NCBI GenBank assembly: GCA_016779285.1
Contig: JADHNV010000008.1
Coordinates: 1-20,327 of the forward strand
Length of the DNA: 20,327 nucleotides
Direction of reading: 5' to 3'
Origin: SAR86 cluster bacterium
GTDB lineage: Bacteria > Pseudomonadota > Gammaproteobacteria > Magnimaribacterales > D2472
The first letter of the stretch is position 1, and every line of letters starts with the position of its first letter. A program made the translations under genes and the position numbers. Positions 1-8,733 of this stretch are shown in pieces. The notes under the pieces were generated by a model. That model was not told where the DNA came from and searched no databases. It worked only from the letters and a program-made list of their open reading frames with translations.

Positions 1-2006
1 CTATCAATGGCATCAACATCTGTTCCAAGAATTTTTACATTGTTAGATAGTAAAACTTGGGAAAGTTTTAGTGGTGTTTGCCCACCAAATTGAATGATAA
101 CTCCCTCAGGTTTTTCGAGATCAATAATATCTAAAACTTTTTCTTCTGTAATTGGCTCAAAATACAACCTATTGGAGGTGTCATAATCTGTTGAAACAGT
201 CTCAGGATTGCAATTAATCATGATAGATTCGTAGCCCTCTTCTTGAAGTGCAAAAGAAGCATGAACGCAGCAGTAGTCAAACTCTATACCTTGCCCAATC
301 CTATTTGGACCGCTTCCTAAAACAATAACTTTTTTATTACTAGTTGGATTTGACTCACATTCACCCTCGTAGGTTGAATACATATAAGCAGTTTCGGTAG
401 AAAATTCAGCAGCGCAAGTATCCACTCTCTTAAAGGCGGGTAAAACGCCAAGTTTTTTTCTAAAATTTCTAACCTCAATAGGGGTTGAGCAGGTTAATTT
501 AGCTATCCTCTTATCAGAGAAACCTTTTTGTTTAAGGTTAAGCATTTTATTGAAATCTATATCTTCCAGTTTAATTTCCTGCAGAATATTTTCTTCATCA
601 ATTAGACCTATGATCTGATACAGAAACCAAAAATCTATTCCTGTAAATTGATTAATTTTTTCTGCATCCCATCCAAGTCTGACTGCCTCTGCAACATATA
701 AAATTCTTCTGGAGCCAGCGAAAGTCAACTCGTAACGCAGTGCATCCATTTGATTGGAATGATTGTTTAGAATACTTTCAAAGCCGTCTAAATCTTCTTC
801 AAGACTTTGCAGGGCTTTTTGAAGAGATTCCTGAAAAGTACGTCCAATACCCATTACCTCTCCAACTGATTTCATTTGCGTTGTCAGCCTATCATTTGCC
901 TGAGGGAACTTTTCAAAAGCAAACTTAGGAATTTTGGTAACGATGTAATCAATGGAAGGTTCAAAAGATGCAGGCGTTAAACCGCCAGTGATATCATTCT
1001 GAAGCTCATCTAATGTGAATCCAACAGACAATAAGGCAGCAACTTTTGCAATGGGAAAACCTGTGGCTTTGGAAGCTAGAGCTGATGAACGACTTACTCT
1101 TGGATTCATTTCAATCACAACCACTCTTCCATTATCAGGGTTTATACCAAATTGAACATTACTTCCACCCGTCTCAACCCCTATTTCTCTCAAAATTTTG
1201 AAAGATTGATCGCGTAAGATTTGATACTCCTTATCAGTTAGTGTTTGGGCCGGAGCAACTGTAATGGAATCCCCAGTATGGACTCCCATTGGATCAAGAT
1301 TTTCTATAGAGCAAATGATGATACAGTTGTCTTTTTGATCCCGCACCACTTCTAGCTCATATTCTTTCCAACCGAGCAAAGATTCATCAATCAACAGTTC
1401 AGTTGTGGGCGATAAATCTAGTCCCTTTTCACAAATTTCTTTAAATTCCTTAATGTTATAGGCAACCCCTCCCCCTGAGCCACCTAAAGTAAAAGAGGGA
1501 CGTATAATGCAGGGAAAACCAAGGTCTTTTTGAACGGTTAAAGCTTCTTCCATGGAATGTGCGATCCCAGATCTTGGAGTCTCAATCCCAATACCCTTCA
1601 TCGTTTTATCAAATAGTTCTCTGTCCTCTGCCTTATCAATAGCTTCTCTTGAGGCGCCTATAAGCTCAACATTATATTTTTTTAGCACCCCTTCTTTTGC
1701 CAAGGTTAGCGCGGTATTGAGGCCTGTTTGCCCACCCATGGTTGGAAGTAATGCATCTGGGCGCTCTTTATCAATTATTTTTTCTATTGATTTCCAATGA
1801 ATAGGTTCAATATATGTAGCATCTGCAAGAAGAGGGTCGGTCATGATTGTTGCAGGATTAGAGTTTACTAAAATAACTCTAAAGCCTTCGGCTTTAAGTG
1901 CTTTGCATGCTTGGGCGCCTGAATAATCAAACTCACACGCCTGACCTATAATTATTGGCCCAGCTCCAATAATCAAGACAGATTTAATATCAGTTCTTTT
2001 TGGCAT
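1..2006 (-). CDS. carB: Carbamoyl-phosphate synthase large subunit, partial (3' end outside window)
   Basis: Makes carbamoyl phosphate from bicarbonate, ATP and the ammonia delivered by CarA, feeding pyrimidine and arginine synthesis. The reading frame is open from an ATG at 2006 (MPKRTDIKSVLIIGAGP) to the window edge, giving 668 of about 1070 expected residues. Visible parts are the first ATP-grasp half, with the glycine-rich stretch SFTLGGSGGG and the metal/ATP-site stretch VVIEMNPRVSRSSALASKATG, then the helical oligomerisation region, then the start of the second ATP-grasp half (VIVLGSGPNRIGQGIEFDYC). The C-terminal allosteric domain lies beyond the window. The start overlaps the end of carA by 17 bp, so the two are almost certainly co-transcribed and translationally coupled. 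Family assignment is very secure. Confidence 0.97.
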   Translation of the reverse strand, partial: MPKRTDIKSVLIIGAGPIIIGQACEFDYSGAQACKALKAEGFRVILVNSNPATIMTDPLLADATYIEPIHWKSIEKIIDKERPDALLPTMGGQTGLNTALTLAKEGVLKKYNVELIGASREAIDKAEDRELFDKTMKGIGIETPRSGIAHSMEEALTVQKDLGFPCIIRPSFTLGGSGGGVAYNIKEFKEICEKGLDLSPTTELLIDESLLGWKEYELEVVRDQKDNCIIICSIENLDPMGVHTGDSITVAPAQTLTDKEYQILRDQSFKILREIGVETGGSNVQFGINPDNGRVVVIEMNPRVSRSSALASKATGFPIAKVAALLSVGFTLDELQNDITGGLTPASFEPSIDYIVTKIPKFAFEKFPQANDRLTTQMKSVGEVMGIGRTFQESLQKALQSLEEDLDGFESILNNHSNQMDALRYELTFAGSRRILYVAEAVRLGWDAEKINQFTGIDFWFLYQIIGLIDEENILQEIKLEDIDFNKMLNLKQKGFSDKRIAKLTCSTPIEVRNFRKKLGVLPAFKRVDTCAAEFSTETAYMYSTYEGECESNPTSNKKVIVLGSGPNRIGQGIEFDYCCVHASFALQEEGYESIMINCNPETVSTDYDTSNRLYFEPITEEKVLDIIDLEKPEGVIIQFGGQTPLKLSQVLLSNNVKILGTDVDAID

Positions 2007-3114
2007 TGCTCTCAATCATTAAATAAAATTTCGTAAAGAGCTCTTCTAGCTCATGCGGGCCAGGACTTGCTTCTGGATGACCCTGGAAACTAAAAGCAGG
2101 CTTGTCCTTAAATGCTATGCCTTGCAAACTTTTATCAAATAGTGAAATGTGGGTAGGTTCAATGTTTAATGGCAGGCTAGATAATTCAACTGCAAAACCA
2201 TGATTTTGACTGGTAATGTAAACAACTTTAGTCGCAAGATCTTGTACAGGATGATTGGCGCCATGATGGCCAAATTTCATCTTATATGTTTTACATCCCC
2301 CTGCAAGAGCAAGGAGTTGATGACCTAAACATATCCCAAAAATTGGCATATTAATATTAAGAAGCTGCCGAATTAATTTAATTGCATAATCACAAGGCTC
2401 AGGATCTCCAGGCCCATTGGATAAAAAGACGCCATCCGGTTTGAGCTTCATAAGCTCATCAAAACTGATCTGGGCATTAACAACTTCTACTTTTCCTACA
2501 TGTTTTCTTAGCAGTCTTAAAATATTTTTCTTAACACCAAAATCAACTGCAACAATTAACTTTTCATTTTTAACTTCTTGGTAATTTGGCCAAGTGCCTT
2601 CATCCCAAGAAAAAGCATTTTGAGTTGAAACTTCCTTGGCAAGGTCAAGTCCTTCCAGTCCACTAAATTTACTTAATATTTCTCTAGCTATTGATATAGA
2701 GTCTTTATCGCCAGGAGCAATGCATGCTTTAAGTGCACCGCAATCTCTTAACTTAGCTGTTAATGCCCTAGTATCGATATTGGAAATGCCAATTGTATTC
2801 TTTGATTCTAAAAAACTTTCAAGAGATTTTGATGCTCGCCAATTACTATAATGTTCTGGTAAATCTTTAATTACGATACCAGATGCAAAAATGCTATCAG
2901 ATTCATTGTCCTCATCATTGATACCCGTATTTCCAATGTGAGGATGAGTAAAAGCTATGATTTGTTTAGCATAGGATGGGTCAGTGATAATCTCTTGATA
3001 GCCTGACATAGAAGTATTGAAAACAATTTCACCTACCGACGGTTCTTTGGCACCAAATCCATTGCCTTCCATAATAGAGCCATCCTCAAGAGCTAAAATT
3101 GCTGGGAAAGACAT
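1990..3114 (-). CDS. carA: Carbamoyl-phosphate synthase small (glutaminase) subunit
   Basis: Glutamine-hydrolysing subunit that channels ammonia to CarB. The 374-residue length is close to the E. coli protein (382). The N-terminal CPSase_sm domain includes the stretch GEIVFNTSMSGYQEIITDPSY. The C-terminal class I glutamine amidotransferase domain has the nucleophile Cys262 in GICLGHQLLALAGG, with His346 and Glu348 in HPEASPGPHE, so the catalytic triad is intact. The ATG at 3114 is preceded by a good Shine-Dalgarno (GAGGAAGG, about 3122-3129 on the minus strand). The gene is first in the carA-carB unit and divergent from map. I see no convincing ArgR or PurR box and no attenuator in the 140-bp upstream gap. 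Confidence 0.98.
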   Translation of the reverse strand: MSFPAILALEDGSIMEGNGFGAKEPSVGEIVFNTSMSGYQEIITDPSYAKQIIAFTHPHIGNTGINDEDNESDSIFASGIVIKDLPEHYSNWRASKSLESFLESKNTIGISNIDTRALTAKLRDCGALKACIAPGDKDSISIAREILSKFSGLEGLDLAKEVSTQNAFSWDEGTWPNYQEVKNEKLIVAVDFGVKKNILRLLRKHVGKVEVVNAQISFDELMKLKPDGVFLSNGPGDPEPCDYAIKLIRQLLNINMPIFGICLGHQLLALAGGCKTYKMKFGHHGANHPVQDLATKVVYITSQNHGFAVELSSLPLNIEPTHISLFDKSLQGIAFKDKPAFSFQGHPEASPGPHELEELFTKFYLMIESNAKKN

Positions 3115-3254
3115 TAGAAACCTTCCTCAAGAAAGGTGAAAAAGAAAGCAAAAAATTGTGAAAATTGGGGATTTAATGAGCTAAAATTGTGCGCTGGCAT
3201 TAAAAGGATACTTTATATTGATAAGTCCTCAAGGTCTATCAAATTTTAAAAAAA
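3115..3254. promoter_or_regulatory. Divergent carA / map intergenic region
   Basis: This 140-bp, strongly AT-rich gap must hold the promoters of both carAB (leftward) and map (rightward). TATATT at 3214-3219 is a possible map -10 element. The best upstream partner, TTGTGC at 3187-3192, sits 21 bp away, which is too far for a standard sigma-70 promoter, so I do not assign hexamers firmly. The only clear signal is the carA Shine-Dalgarno at the left edge. map has no recognisable Shine-Dalgarno; its ATG follows a run of A. Confidence 0.4.
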
Positions 3255-4025
3255 ATGAAGATAAATTTAAAAAATCAAGAACAGATTTCTCAAATGAGAA
3301 TTGCTGGTCAATTGGCAGCAGAAGTATTGGAAATGATTACCCCATTTGTAGTTCCTGGAGTTAGCACAGAAGACTTGGATAGAAGGTGCTATGACTTTAT
3401 TGTAAATGAACAAAAAGCTATTCCAGCAAATGTAGGTTATAACGGTTTTGAAAAAACAATTTGCTCAAGTGTTAATCAAGTCATTTGTCATGGCATACCT
3501 TCAAATAAGAAAATACTTAAAGATGGGGATATTTTAAACATAGATGTAACTGTGATTAGGAATGGATGGCATGGCGATACTTCTAAAATGTTCTTGGTCG
3601 GTAAAACTCAGCCCCATAACGAAAGACTTGTGAAAGTGACTCAAGAATGTTTATACAAAGCAATAGATGTTGTAAAACCAGGAGCCCATCTTGGGGATAT
3701 TGGTGCAGTCATTCAAGAACATGCAGAAAAAAATCATTATTCGGTTGTTGAAGATTATTGCGGTCATGGCATCGGACAGGTCTATCATGAAGAACCACAA
3801 GTTCTCCATTATGGAAAAGCTGGAAGAGGTATAGAAATCAAAGAAGGCATGTGTTTTACGATAGAACCAATGATCAATCAAGGATCAAAACATACAAAGC
3901 TATTAAGTGATGGATGGACTGTAGAAACTAAAGACGGCAGAAATTCAGCTCAATGGGAGCACACTCTTGCAGTCACTGCATCTGGCGTGGAGGTTCTAAC
4001 AAAACGCAGCGAAGAACCCTTTTGA
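3255..4025 (+). CDS. map: Methionine aminopeptidase, type I
   Basis: Cytosolic metalloprotease that removes the initiator methionine from new proteins. At 256 residues it has the short type I form without an N-terminal extension. All catalytic residues fall at the E. coli numbers: His79 (ICHGIPS), metal ligands Asp97 and Asp108, His171 (CGHGIG), Glu204 (TIEPM) and Glu235 (WEHT), plus His178. It heads a rightward unit with glnD, whose probable TTG start overlaps the map stop codon, and then dapD, as in E. coli and relatives. The ATG at 3255 lies in an A-run with no Shine-Dalgarno, but the N-terminus fits the family well (MKINLKNQEQISQMR). Confidence 0.98.
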   Translation: MKINLKNQEQISQMRIAGQLAAEVLEMITPFVVPGVSTEDLDRRCYDFIVNEQKAIPANVGYNGFEKTICSSVNQVICHGIPSNKKILKDGDILNIDVTVIRNGWHGDTSKMFLVGKTQPHNERLVKVTQECLYKAIDVVKPGAHLGDIGAVIQEHAEKNHYSVVEDYCGHGIGQVYHEEPQVLHYGKAGRGIEIKEGMCFTIEPMINQGSKHTKLLSDGWTVETKDGRNSAQWEHTLAVTASGVEVLTKRSEEPF

Positions 4026-6538
4026 TAGATTCATTAGACAGCATTAATCTTAGCTTTAAAGAAAATTTTGCTAAGGTATTCAAAAAGCCCGAATTAATTC
4101 AACCCTTCCTCACCAAAAGAGCAAATAAATTTGATGAAATTATTAAAAAGGAATTCTTGCGAAGAAAACTTGAAACTGATTTCGCTATAGTCGCTCTTGG
4201 AGGCTATGGACGAAAAGAGCTATTCCCCTCCTCAGATATTGATCTATCAATCATTCAATTTAATCCAAAAACAAAAAAAATTGAGGACATAAAAGATTTT
4301 ATTGGATGGCTCTGGACTCTCAAAGTAAAAGTCGGACATTCAGTCAGAAGGATAAAAGATATTGAAAGTATTGCTAAATCTGACTTAAAAGAATTTACCT
4401 CATATCTTTCTTATAGAATTATTTTCTGCAAAAAAGACAAAATTACCAGCTTAAATAATAACTTAAAGAATATTTCAAAAAAATGGAACAAAACTAAATT
4501 CTTTAAAGCCAAGCAAATTGAGCAAAATCAAAGATTTCAATCATTTGATTCCACTGAATTCAGCCTTGAGCCTGATCTCAAAGAGTCTCCAGGTTGCTTA
4601 CGAGATTTTCAAACCGCTTTTTGGATACTGGAACACTGTTTTGAAATTAAAAAATTACAAGATTGTGTAAAAGCAAAAATGTTCTCAAAAAAAGAGATAG
4701 CTAGCATCAATAAATCTTATGCGCATATGAAAACTCTAAGATTTTTTATTAACCTCGAAAGTAGCACAAATCGAATTAGCTTTGAGAACCAACTACTGCT
4801 TGCTAAAAAAGCTAAACTCAGAGCCTCTAAAAAATCTTCTGCGGTTGAGAAATTCATGAGAACATTTTTCTTGCATGCTTCCAATCTATCTGATTTTAAT
4901 GAGCTTGTTTTTCAGGCATACGATGATCAATTAACTTTACTCAAAAGGCCTTACACAAAAAATTACTACATTTTTAAAGATAGGCTGGGGATTGCAGAAA
5001 GTATTGATCTCTCCAATAGACCTGAGTTAATTTTAGATAGCTTGATCCAAGTTGGGAAATTAACAAAAATTAATGGTCTCGATTTTAAATCCATTAGAAA
5101 AATACAGGGATCTTTGCCCAAAATTGATCCTAACTATTTTTTATTACCTGCAGCAGGAGCTCAATTTCTCCAAATACTAAAATCTACTACAAATCTTTCC
5201 ACCATTCTCAAAAAACTTAAGCAACTAGGATTGATGAGGTTGCTGATTCCTGAATTTGGAGAAATTGAAGGTCAAATGCAATTTGATATGTTTCATGTCT
5301 ATACCGTTGATGAACATACTTTTAAAGTAGTAAGAAACATGAGACAAATGCAAATTGGAAAAGTGCATCAATCAATGCAAATTGAACATGAGCTGATTAA
5401 CAAACTGCCCAAGATTGAACTTTTGTATCTTGCAGGAATTTTTCACGACCTTGGAAAAGGCAAAGGTGGTGATCATTCTGAGATAGGAGAAAAAATAGTT
5501 AAAAAATTCTGCAAAAGATTAAATTTTTCTATTCATGACACCGAGCTATTATCTTGGCTTGTAAAAAACCATCTCATAATGTCATCCATATCGCAAAAGA
5601 CTGATGTGCATGACCCTGAAACAATCATCAATTTTACTAAAAATGTAAATACCATAGAGAAACTAAATTATATCTACATGTTAACTATCAATGACATAAG
5701 AGGAACTAATCCAACTTTATGGAACTCGTGGAAGCATGACTTATTAAAACAACTTTTCATGTCATCTAGGAGAAGGTTGAATCTTGAGGAAACTCAATCC
5801 AGTCAATCAATTGTTGATGAAAGAAAAGCTGCATCAGTAAATTTAGTTAAAGAAGGGCATGATTTGTTGAATGAAGTATGGGATCAGTTACCTGCTGCTT
5901 ATTTTTCAAAGTATCAACTTGCGCAACTTTCAAATCAGGCAAAGACTGTAGCTGCATCTAAAGGCAAAGCAGCAGTCTTTGTAAGCATTAGAAAAAACCT
6001 TATTGAGATCTTTATCTTCACACCCAATCAAGCCGGTTTATTTTTTAAAACTGTTCGAAGCTTTGAAAAACTTAAACTAGAAACTATTGATTCAGATATC
6101 CACACAACCAAAGATGGAAAATATGCTATGAATACTTTTATTTGTAAGCATAAAATTCTTGGGGGTAATTTAATCCAAAGAGATATTCAAAACATAGAAC
6201 AAAAAATCATTCACGCGATATCTTCAGAGAGTTTAAAAGTAACTGCTATATCAAAAATGACGCAGCAAAAGGTTTTCGAACACCCTACGAGAGTTCATAT
6301 TTCTCCTTTGAAAAACAAAGATGCTAGTTTAATCACCATAGAAACCTTAGATCATCCAAATTTACTCTCCAAAGTAGCAAGCATATTTTTAGATCATGGT
6401 ATCAGCATTGACTCAGCCAGAATTACAACTCTTGGAGAAAAGGTGGAAGATAATTTCACTGTAATTGATGAGAAAACTAAATTATGCATTTCTCAAAATA
6501 AATCGAATCAGTTGCAAAAGAAGCTAAAGACCCTTTAA
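4022..6538 (+). CDS. glnD: Bifunctional uridylyltransferase / uridylyl-removing enzyme (PII sensor)
   Basis: Senses glutamine and adds or removes UMP on PII proteins, setting nitrogen assimilation. Domains, counted from a TTG start: nucleotidyltransferase with GGYGRKEL (60-67) and catalytic Asp72 and Asp74 in SDIDLS; helical GlnD linker; HD hydrolase domain with His475-Asp476 in FHDLGKGKGGDHS; two ACT domains at about 660-735 and 765-838. Length is 838 against about 890 in E. coli. The frame also contains an ATG at 3953, but using it would bury 73 bp inside map and add residues unlike the family. The TTG at 4022 overlaps the map stop as TTGA, the usual coupling arrangement, so I prefer it. 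No strong Shine-Dalgarno is visible. Function is secure; the exact start is not. Confidence 0.95.
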   Translation: MIDSLDSINLSFKENFAKVFKKPELIQPFLTKRANKFDEIIKKEFLRRKLETDFAIVALGGYGRKELFPSSDIDLSIIQFNPKTKKIEDIKDFIGWLWTLKVKVGHSVRRIKDIESIAKSDLKEFTSYLSYRIIFCKKDKITSLNNNLKNISKKWNKTKFFKAKQIEQNQRFQSFDSTEFSLEPDLKESPGCLRDFQTAFWILEHCFEIKKLQDCVKAKMFSKKEIASINKSYAHMKTLRFFINLESSTNRISFENQLLLAKKAKLRASKKSSAVEKFMRTFFLHASNLSDFNELVFQAYDDQLTLLKRPYTKNYYIFKDRLGIAESIDLSNRPELILDSLIQVGKLTKINGLDFKSIRKIQGSLPKIDPNYFLLPAAGAQFLQILKSTTNLSTILKKLKQLGLMRLLIPEFGEIEGQMQFDMFHVYTVDEHTFKVVRNMRQMQIGKVHQSMQIEHELINKLPKIELLYLAGIFHDLGKGKGGDHSEIGEKIVKKFCKRLNFSIHDTELLSWLVKNHLIMSSISQKTDVHDPETIINFTKNVNTIEKLNYIYMLTINDIRGTNPTLWNSWKHDLLKQLFMSSRRRLNLEETQSSQSIVDERKAASVNLVKEGHDLLNEVWDQLPAAYFSKYQLAQLSNQAKTVAASKGKAAVFVSIRKNLIEIFIFTPNQAGLFFKTVRSFEKLKLETIDSDIHTTKDGKYAMNTFICKHKILGGNLIQRDIQNIEQKIIHAISSESLKVTAISKMTQQKVFEHPTRVHISPLKNKDASLITIETLDHPNLLSKVASIFLDHGISIDSARITTLGEKVEDNFTVIDEKTKLCISQNKSNQLQKKLKTL

Positions 6539-6541
6539 GCT

Positions 6542-6570
6542 CTGCAATTAACATTAAGACTGCCTATAAT
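6542..6570 (+). promoter_or_regulatory. Putative promoter of dapD (possibly leaderless)
   Basis: A perfect sigma-70 -10 hexamer, TATAAT, occupies 6565-6570 in the 38-bp gap between glnD and dapD. The -35 position is weak: CTGCAA at 6542-6547, spaced 17 bp. There is a TG at 6561-6562, one base further from the hexamer than in a standard extended -10. Exactly six bases separate TATAAT from the dapD ATG, so a normal start site would fall on or beside the A of ATG. No Shine-Dalgarno precedes dapD. Confidence 0.45.
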
Positions 6571-6576
6571 ACGCAT

Positions 6577-7584
6577 ATGAATAACTTCCCATTAATTGGC
6601 CTTGGCATTGCTACTAAAGGTGCCTCAGGTAATACATTGGATACCTTTTATCCCTGCATTAGCTTTAAGAATGGTAAAGATAAAATCAGCCTCATGTATG
6701 AGCAGTGGGATAGCCTTATGAGTCAAAATGTGACTGAAATAAAAGATGTTGCTCAGCTTAATCTACAAGATAAAAATTTAAATGCAGTCATTGGTAATCT
6801 TAAGAAAAATAAAACTCTAGTCTTATGTAGAATCTTAGATAACCATCCCATAGAATGTGTTGAAGAAGCATATTTAAAGCTTCATCTAATTTCATACAAA
6901 CACTTTTTACCCAATTCATTAAATCTTGAAAACCTTTTTGATAATCTCTTAAATTTAGCCTGGACTAATCAAGGTCCTTTAGAGCTAGATAGCATTGAAG
7001 CAAAAATTCTTTCTGCAAAAATAAATGGACAATCGCTTGAAATTAAATCGATCGATAAATTTCCTTGCTTAACAGACTATATTATTCCTCCAGGAGTTCG
7101 AATTGCAGATGCAAGCAGGGTAAGGCTTGGTGCCTATTTAAGCGAAGGAACCACAGTCATGCATGAGGGCTTTGTAAATTTTAATGCAGGTACACTTGGA
7201 CCAGCAATGATAGAAGGAAGAATCTCTGCAGGCGTTGTGGTTGGCAAGAACTCTGATTTGGGGGGAGGCTGTAGCACAATGGGGACTCTATCAGGGGGCA
7301 ACAATGTAAAAATCTCTATAGGTGAAAATTGTCTTTTAGGTGCAAATTCAGGATTGGGTATTCCAATAGGCGATAATTGTATTATCGAAGCAGGTCTCTA
7401 TTTAACAGGGGGATCAAAAATTACAACATATAGTCCTGATAACAACATTGAATCAATTGTGAAGGCATCACAGCTTGCTGGGAAAGATAATTTATTGTTT
7501 ATTAGAAACTCTCAAAGCGGGGCTATTGAAGCGAGAATCAACTCTAAGTCCGTAGCCTTAAATGAAACCCTTCATAAAAACTAA
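6577..7584 (+). CDS. dapD: 2,3,4,5-tetrahydropyridine-2,6-dicarboxylate N-succinyltransferase, long form
   Basis: Transfers succinyl from succinyl-CoA to tetrahydrodipicolinate, the committed step of the succinylase branch to diaminopimelate and lysine. The C-terminal part (about 165-290) is a left-handed beta-helix acyltransferase fold with hexapeptide-like turns and the conserved stretches GGGCSTMGTLSGG, LLGANSGLGIPIGDNC and IEAGLYLTGGSKI. At 335 residues it matches the longer Pseudomonas-type DapD (about 344), not the 274-residue E. coli type, and has an extra N-terminal domain. The ATG at 6577 gives the expected N-terminus (MNNFPLIGLGIATKG). It follows glnD by 38 bp and is followed by dapE after 6 bp, so the two pathway genes form a pair. 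Confidence 0.96.
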   Translation: MNNFPLIGLGIATKGASGNTLDTFYPCISFKNGKDKISLMYEQWDSLMSQNVTEIKDVAQLNLQDKNLNAVIGNLKKNKTLVLCRILDNHPIECVEEAYLKLHLISYKHFLPNSLNLENLFDNLLNLAWTNQGPLELDSIEAKILSAKINGQSLEIKSIDKFPCLTDYIIPPGVRIADASRVRLGAYLSEGTTVMHEGFVNFNAGTLGPAMIEGRISAGVVVGKNSDLGGGCSTMGTLSGGNNVKISIGENCLLGANSGLGIPIGDNCIIEAGLYLTGGSKITTYSPDNNIESIVKASQLAGKDNLLFIRNSQSGAIEARINSKSVALNETLHKN

Positions 7585-7590
7585 AAATAT

Positions 7591-8730
7591 ATGTCTGCTC
7601 TAGACCTCGCTCAATCACTTATAAAAATAAAATCTATCTCTCCAAAAGATGGAGGCTGCTTCGACCTTATAGAATCTGAGCTAGGCCCATTAGGGTTTCG
7701 AATTGATAGAATTCCAGAGTTAAATTGTGAGACGCTATTGGCAAAGTATGGCGATTCAGGAAAAGTGTTTTGCTATCTTGGGCACACTGATGTTGTGCCT
7801 TCTGGCCCTGAAGAAGAATGGTCCTCTCATCCGTTTGAAGCAAATATTATTGATGGAGAATTGATAGGAAGAGGAGCAGCTGATATGAAAGGCAGTGTTG
7901 CTGTTTTCATTCATTCAATAAAAAATTTTTTAGCTGATAATCCAAAGCCTAATTTTCAAATATGGGTTATGTTAACCAGCAATGAAGAAGGTGAGCCGAC
8001 TGATGGAAAAATTAATACTTTAATAGATTCTCTTACCAACCAAAATCAATTTATTGATTACTGCCTAGTTGGTGAAGCCAGCTCATCTGAAATTGTTGGG
8101 GATGTATTGAGAGTTGGTCGACGGGGATCTTTAAGCGGCAAGCTCAGGCTCACTGGTAAACAAGGTCATGTTGCCTACCCACATAAAGTTATAAGTCCCA
8201 TTTTAGAGATAGGGCCAATAATTGCGGAGCTGAATAAAATCATTTGGGATGAAGGCAATGAATATTTTGACCCTACATCCTTTCAAATTTCAAATATTGA
8301 ATCTGGAACAGGGGCTACAAATGTAGTACCAGGACATTTAAACATGCTCTTTAATTTTAGATTTTCTCCAGAATCTACCCAGGAATCTCTTAAAAAAAGG
8401 TTTATTGAGATTTTAGGAAAATCAAAATGCACTTTTGAAATAGATTGGACATTAAATGCACAGCCTTACTTAACTCAAAAAACTGAAATGCTATCAATTG
8501 TTCAAAAAGCCTTACGCGAAATTAATGGTCAGGAAGCTAAAATCGATAATGGAGGTGGTACATCTGATGGAAGATGGGTTGCCCCTTCGGGGTCAGAAGT
8601 TATAGAGCTGGGACCAAGAAACTATTCCATTCATCAAATAGATGAAAAGATATCGTTAAAAGACTTAGACCAATTACAAAAAATTTACCAGCAGATACTA
8701 ATTGAAACCAACAATCAAACTAGTTCATAA
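7591..8730 (+). CDS. dapE: Succinyl-diaminopimelate desuccinylase
   Basis: Two-zinc M20 peptidase that hydrolyses N-succinyl-L,L-diaminopimelate to succinate and L,L-diaminopimelate. Length (379) is standard. Key residues are His65 and Asp67 in GHTDVVPSG, bridging Asp98 in GRGAADMKGS, catalytic Glu132 and ligand Glu133 in SNEEGEPTDG, Glu162 in GEASS, and His348 near the C-terminus (SIHQIDE). The substrate-binding stretch GGGTSDGRWV is also present. It starts 6 bp after the dapD stop with no visible Shine-Dalgarno, implying co-transcription and perhaps coupling. Its 3' end lies 3 bp from the converging POT transporter gene. Confidence 0.97.
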   Translation: MSALDLAQSLIKIKSISPKDGGCFDLIESELGPLGFRIDRIPELNCETLLAKYGDSGKVFCYLGHTDVVPSGPEEEWSSHPFEANIIDGELIGRGAADMKGSVAVFIHSIKNFLADNPKPNFQIWVMLTSNEEGEPTDGKINTLIDSLTNQNQFIDYCLVGEASSSEIVGDVLRVGRRGSLSGKLRLTGKQGHVAYPHKVISPILEIGPIIAELNKIIWDEGNEYFDPTSFQISNIESGTGATNVVPGHLNMLFNFRFSPESTQESLKKRFIEILGKSKCTFEIDWTLNAQPYLTQKTEMLSIVQKALREINGQEAKIDNGGGTSDGRWVAPSGSEVIELGPRNYSIHQIDEKISLKDLDQLQKIYQQILIETNNQTSS

Positions 8731-8733
8731 CAC

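Noticed and set aside
1552..1800. Plus-strand open frame of 82 codons
   Set aside because: It lies wholly antisense to carB, whose conserved protein explains the open frame. No Shine-Dalgarno or family resemblance.
3115..3254. ArgR box or pyrimidine attenuator upstream of carA
   Set aside because: I looked for paired TGAAT/ATTCA half-sites and a hairpin with a T-run. Only loose AT-rich matches were found, not enough to call.
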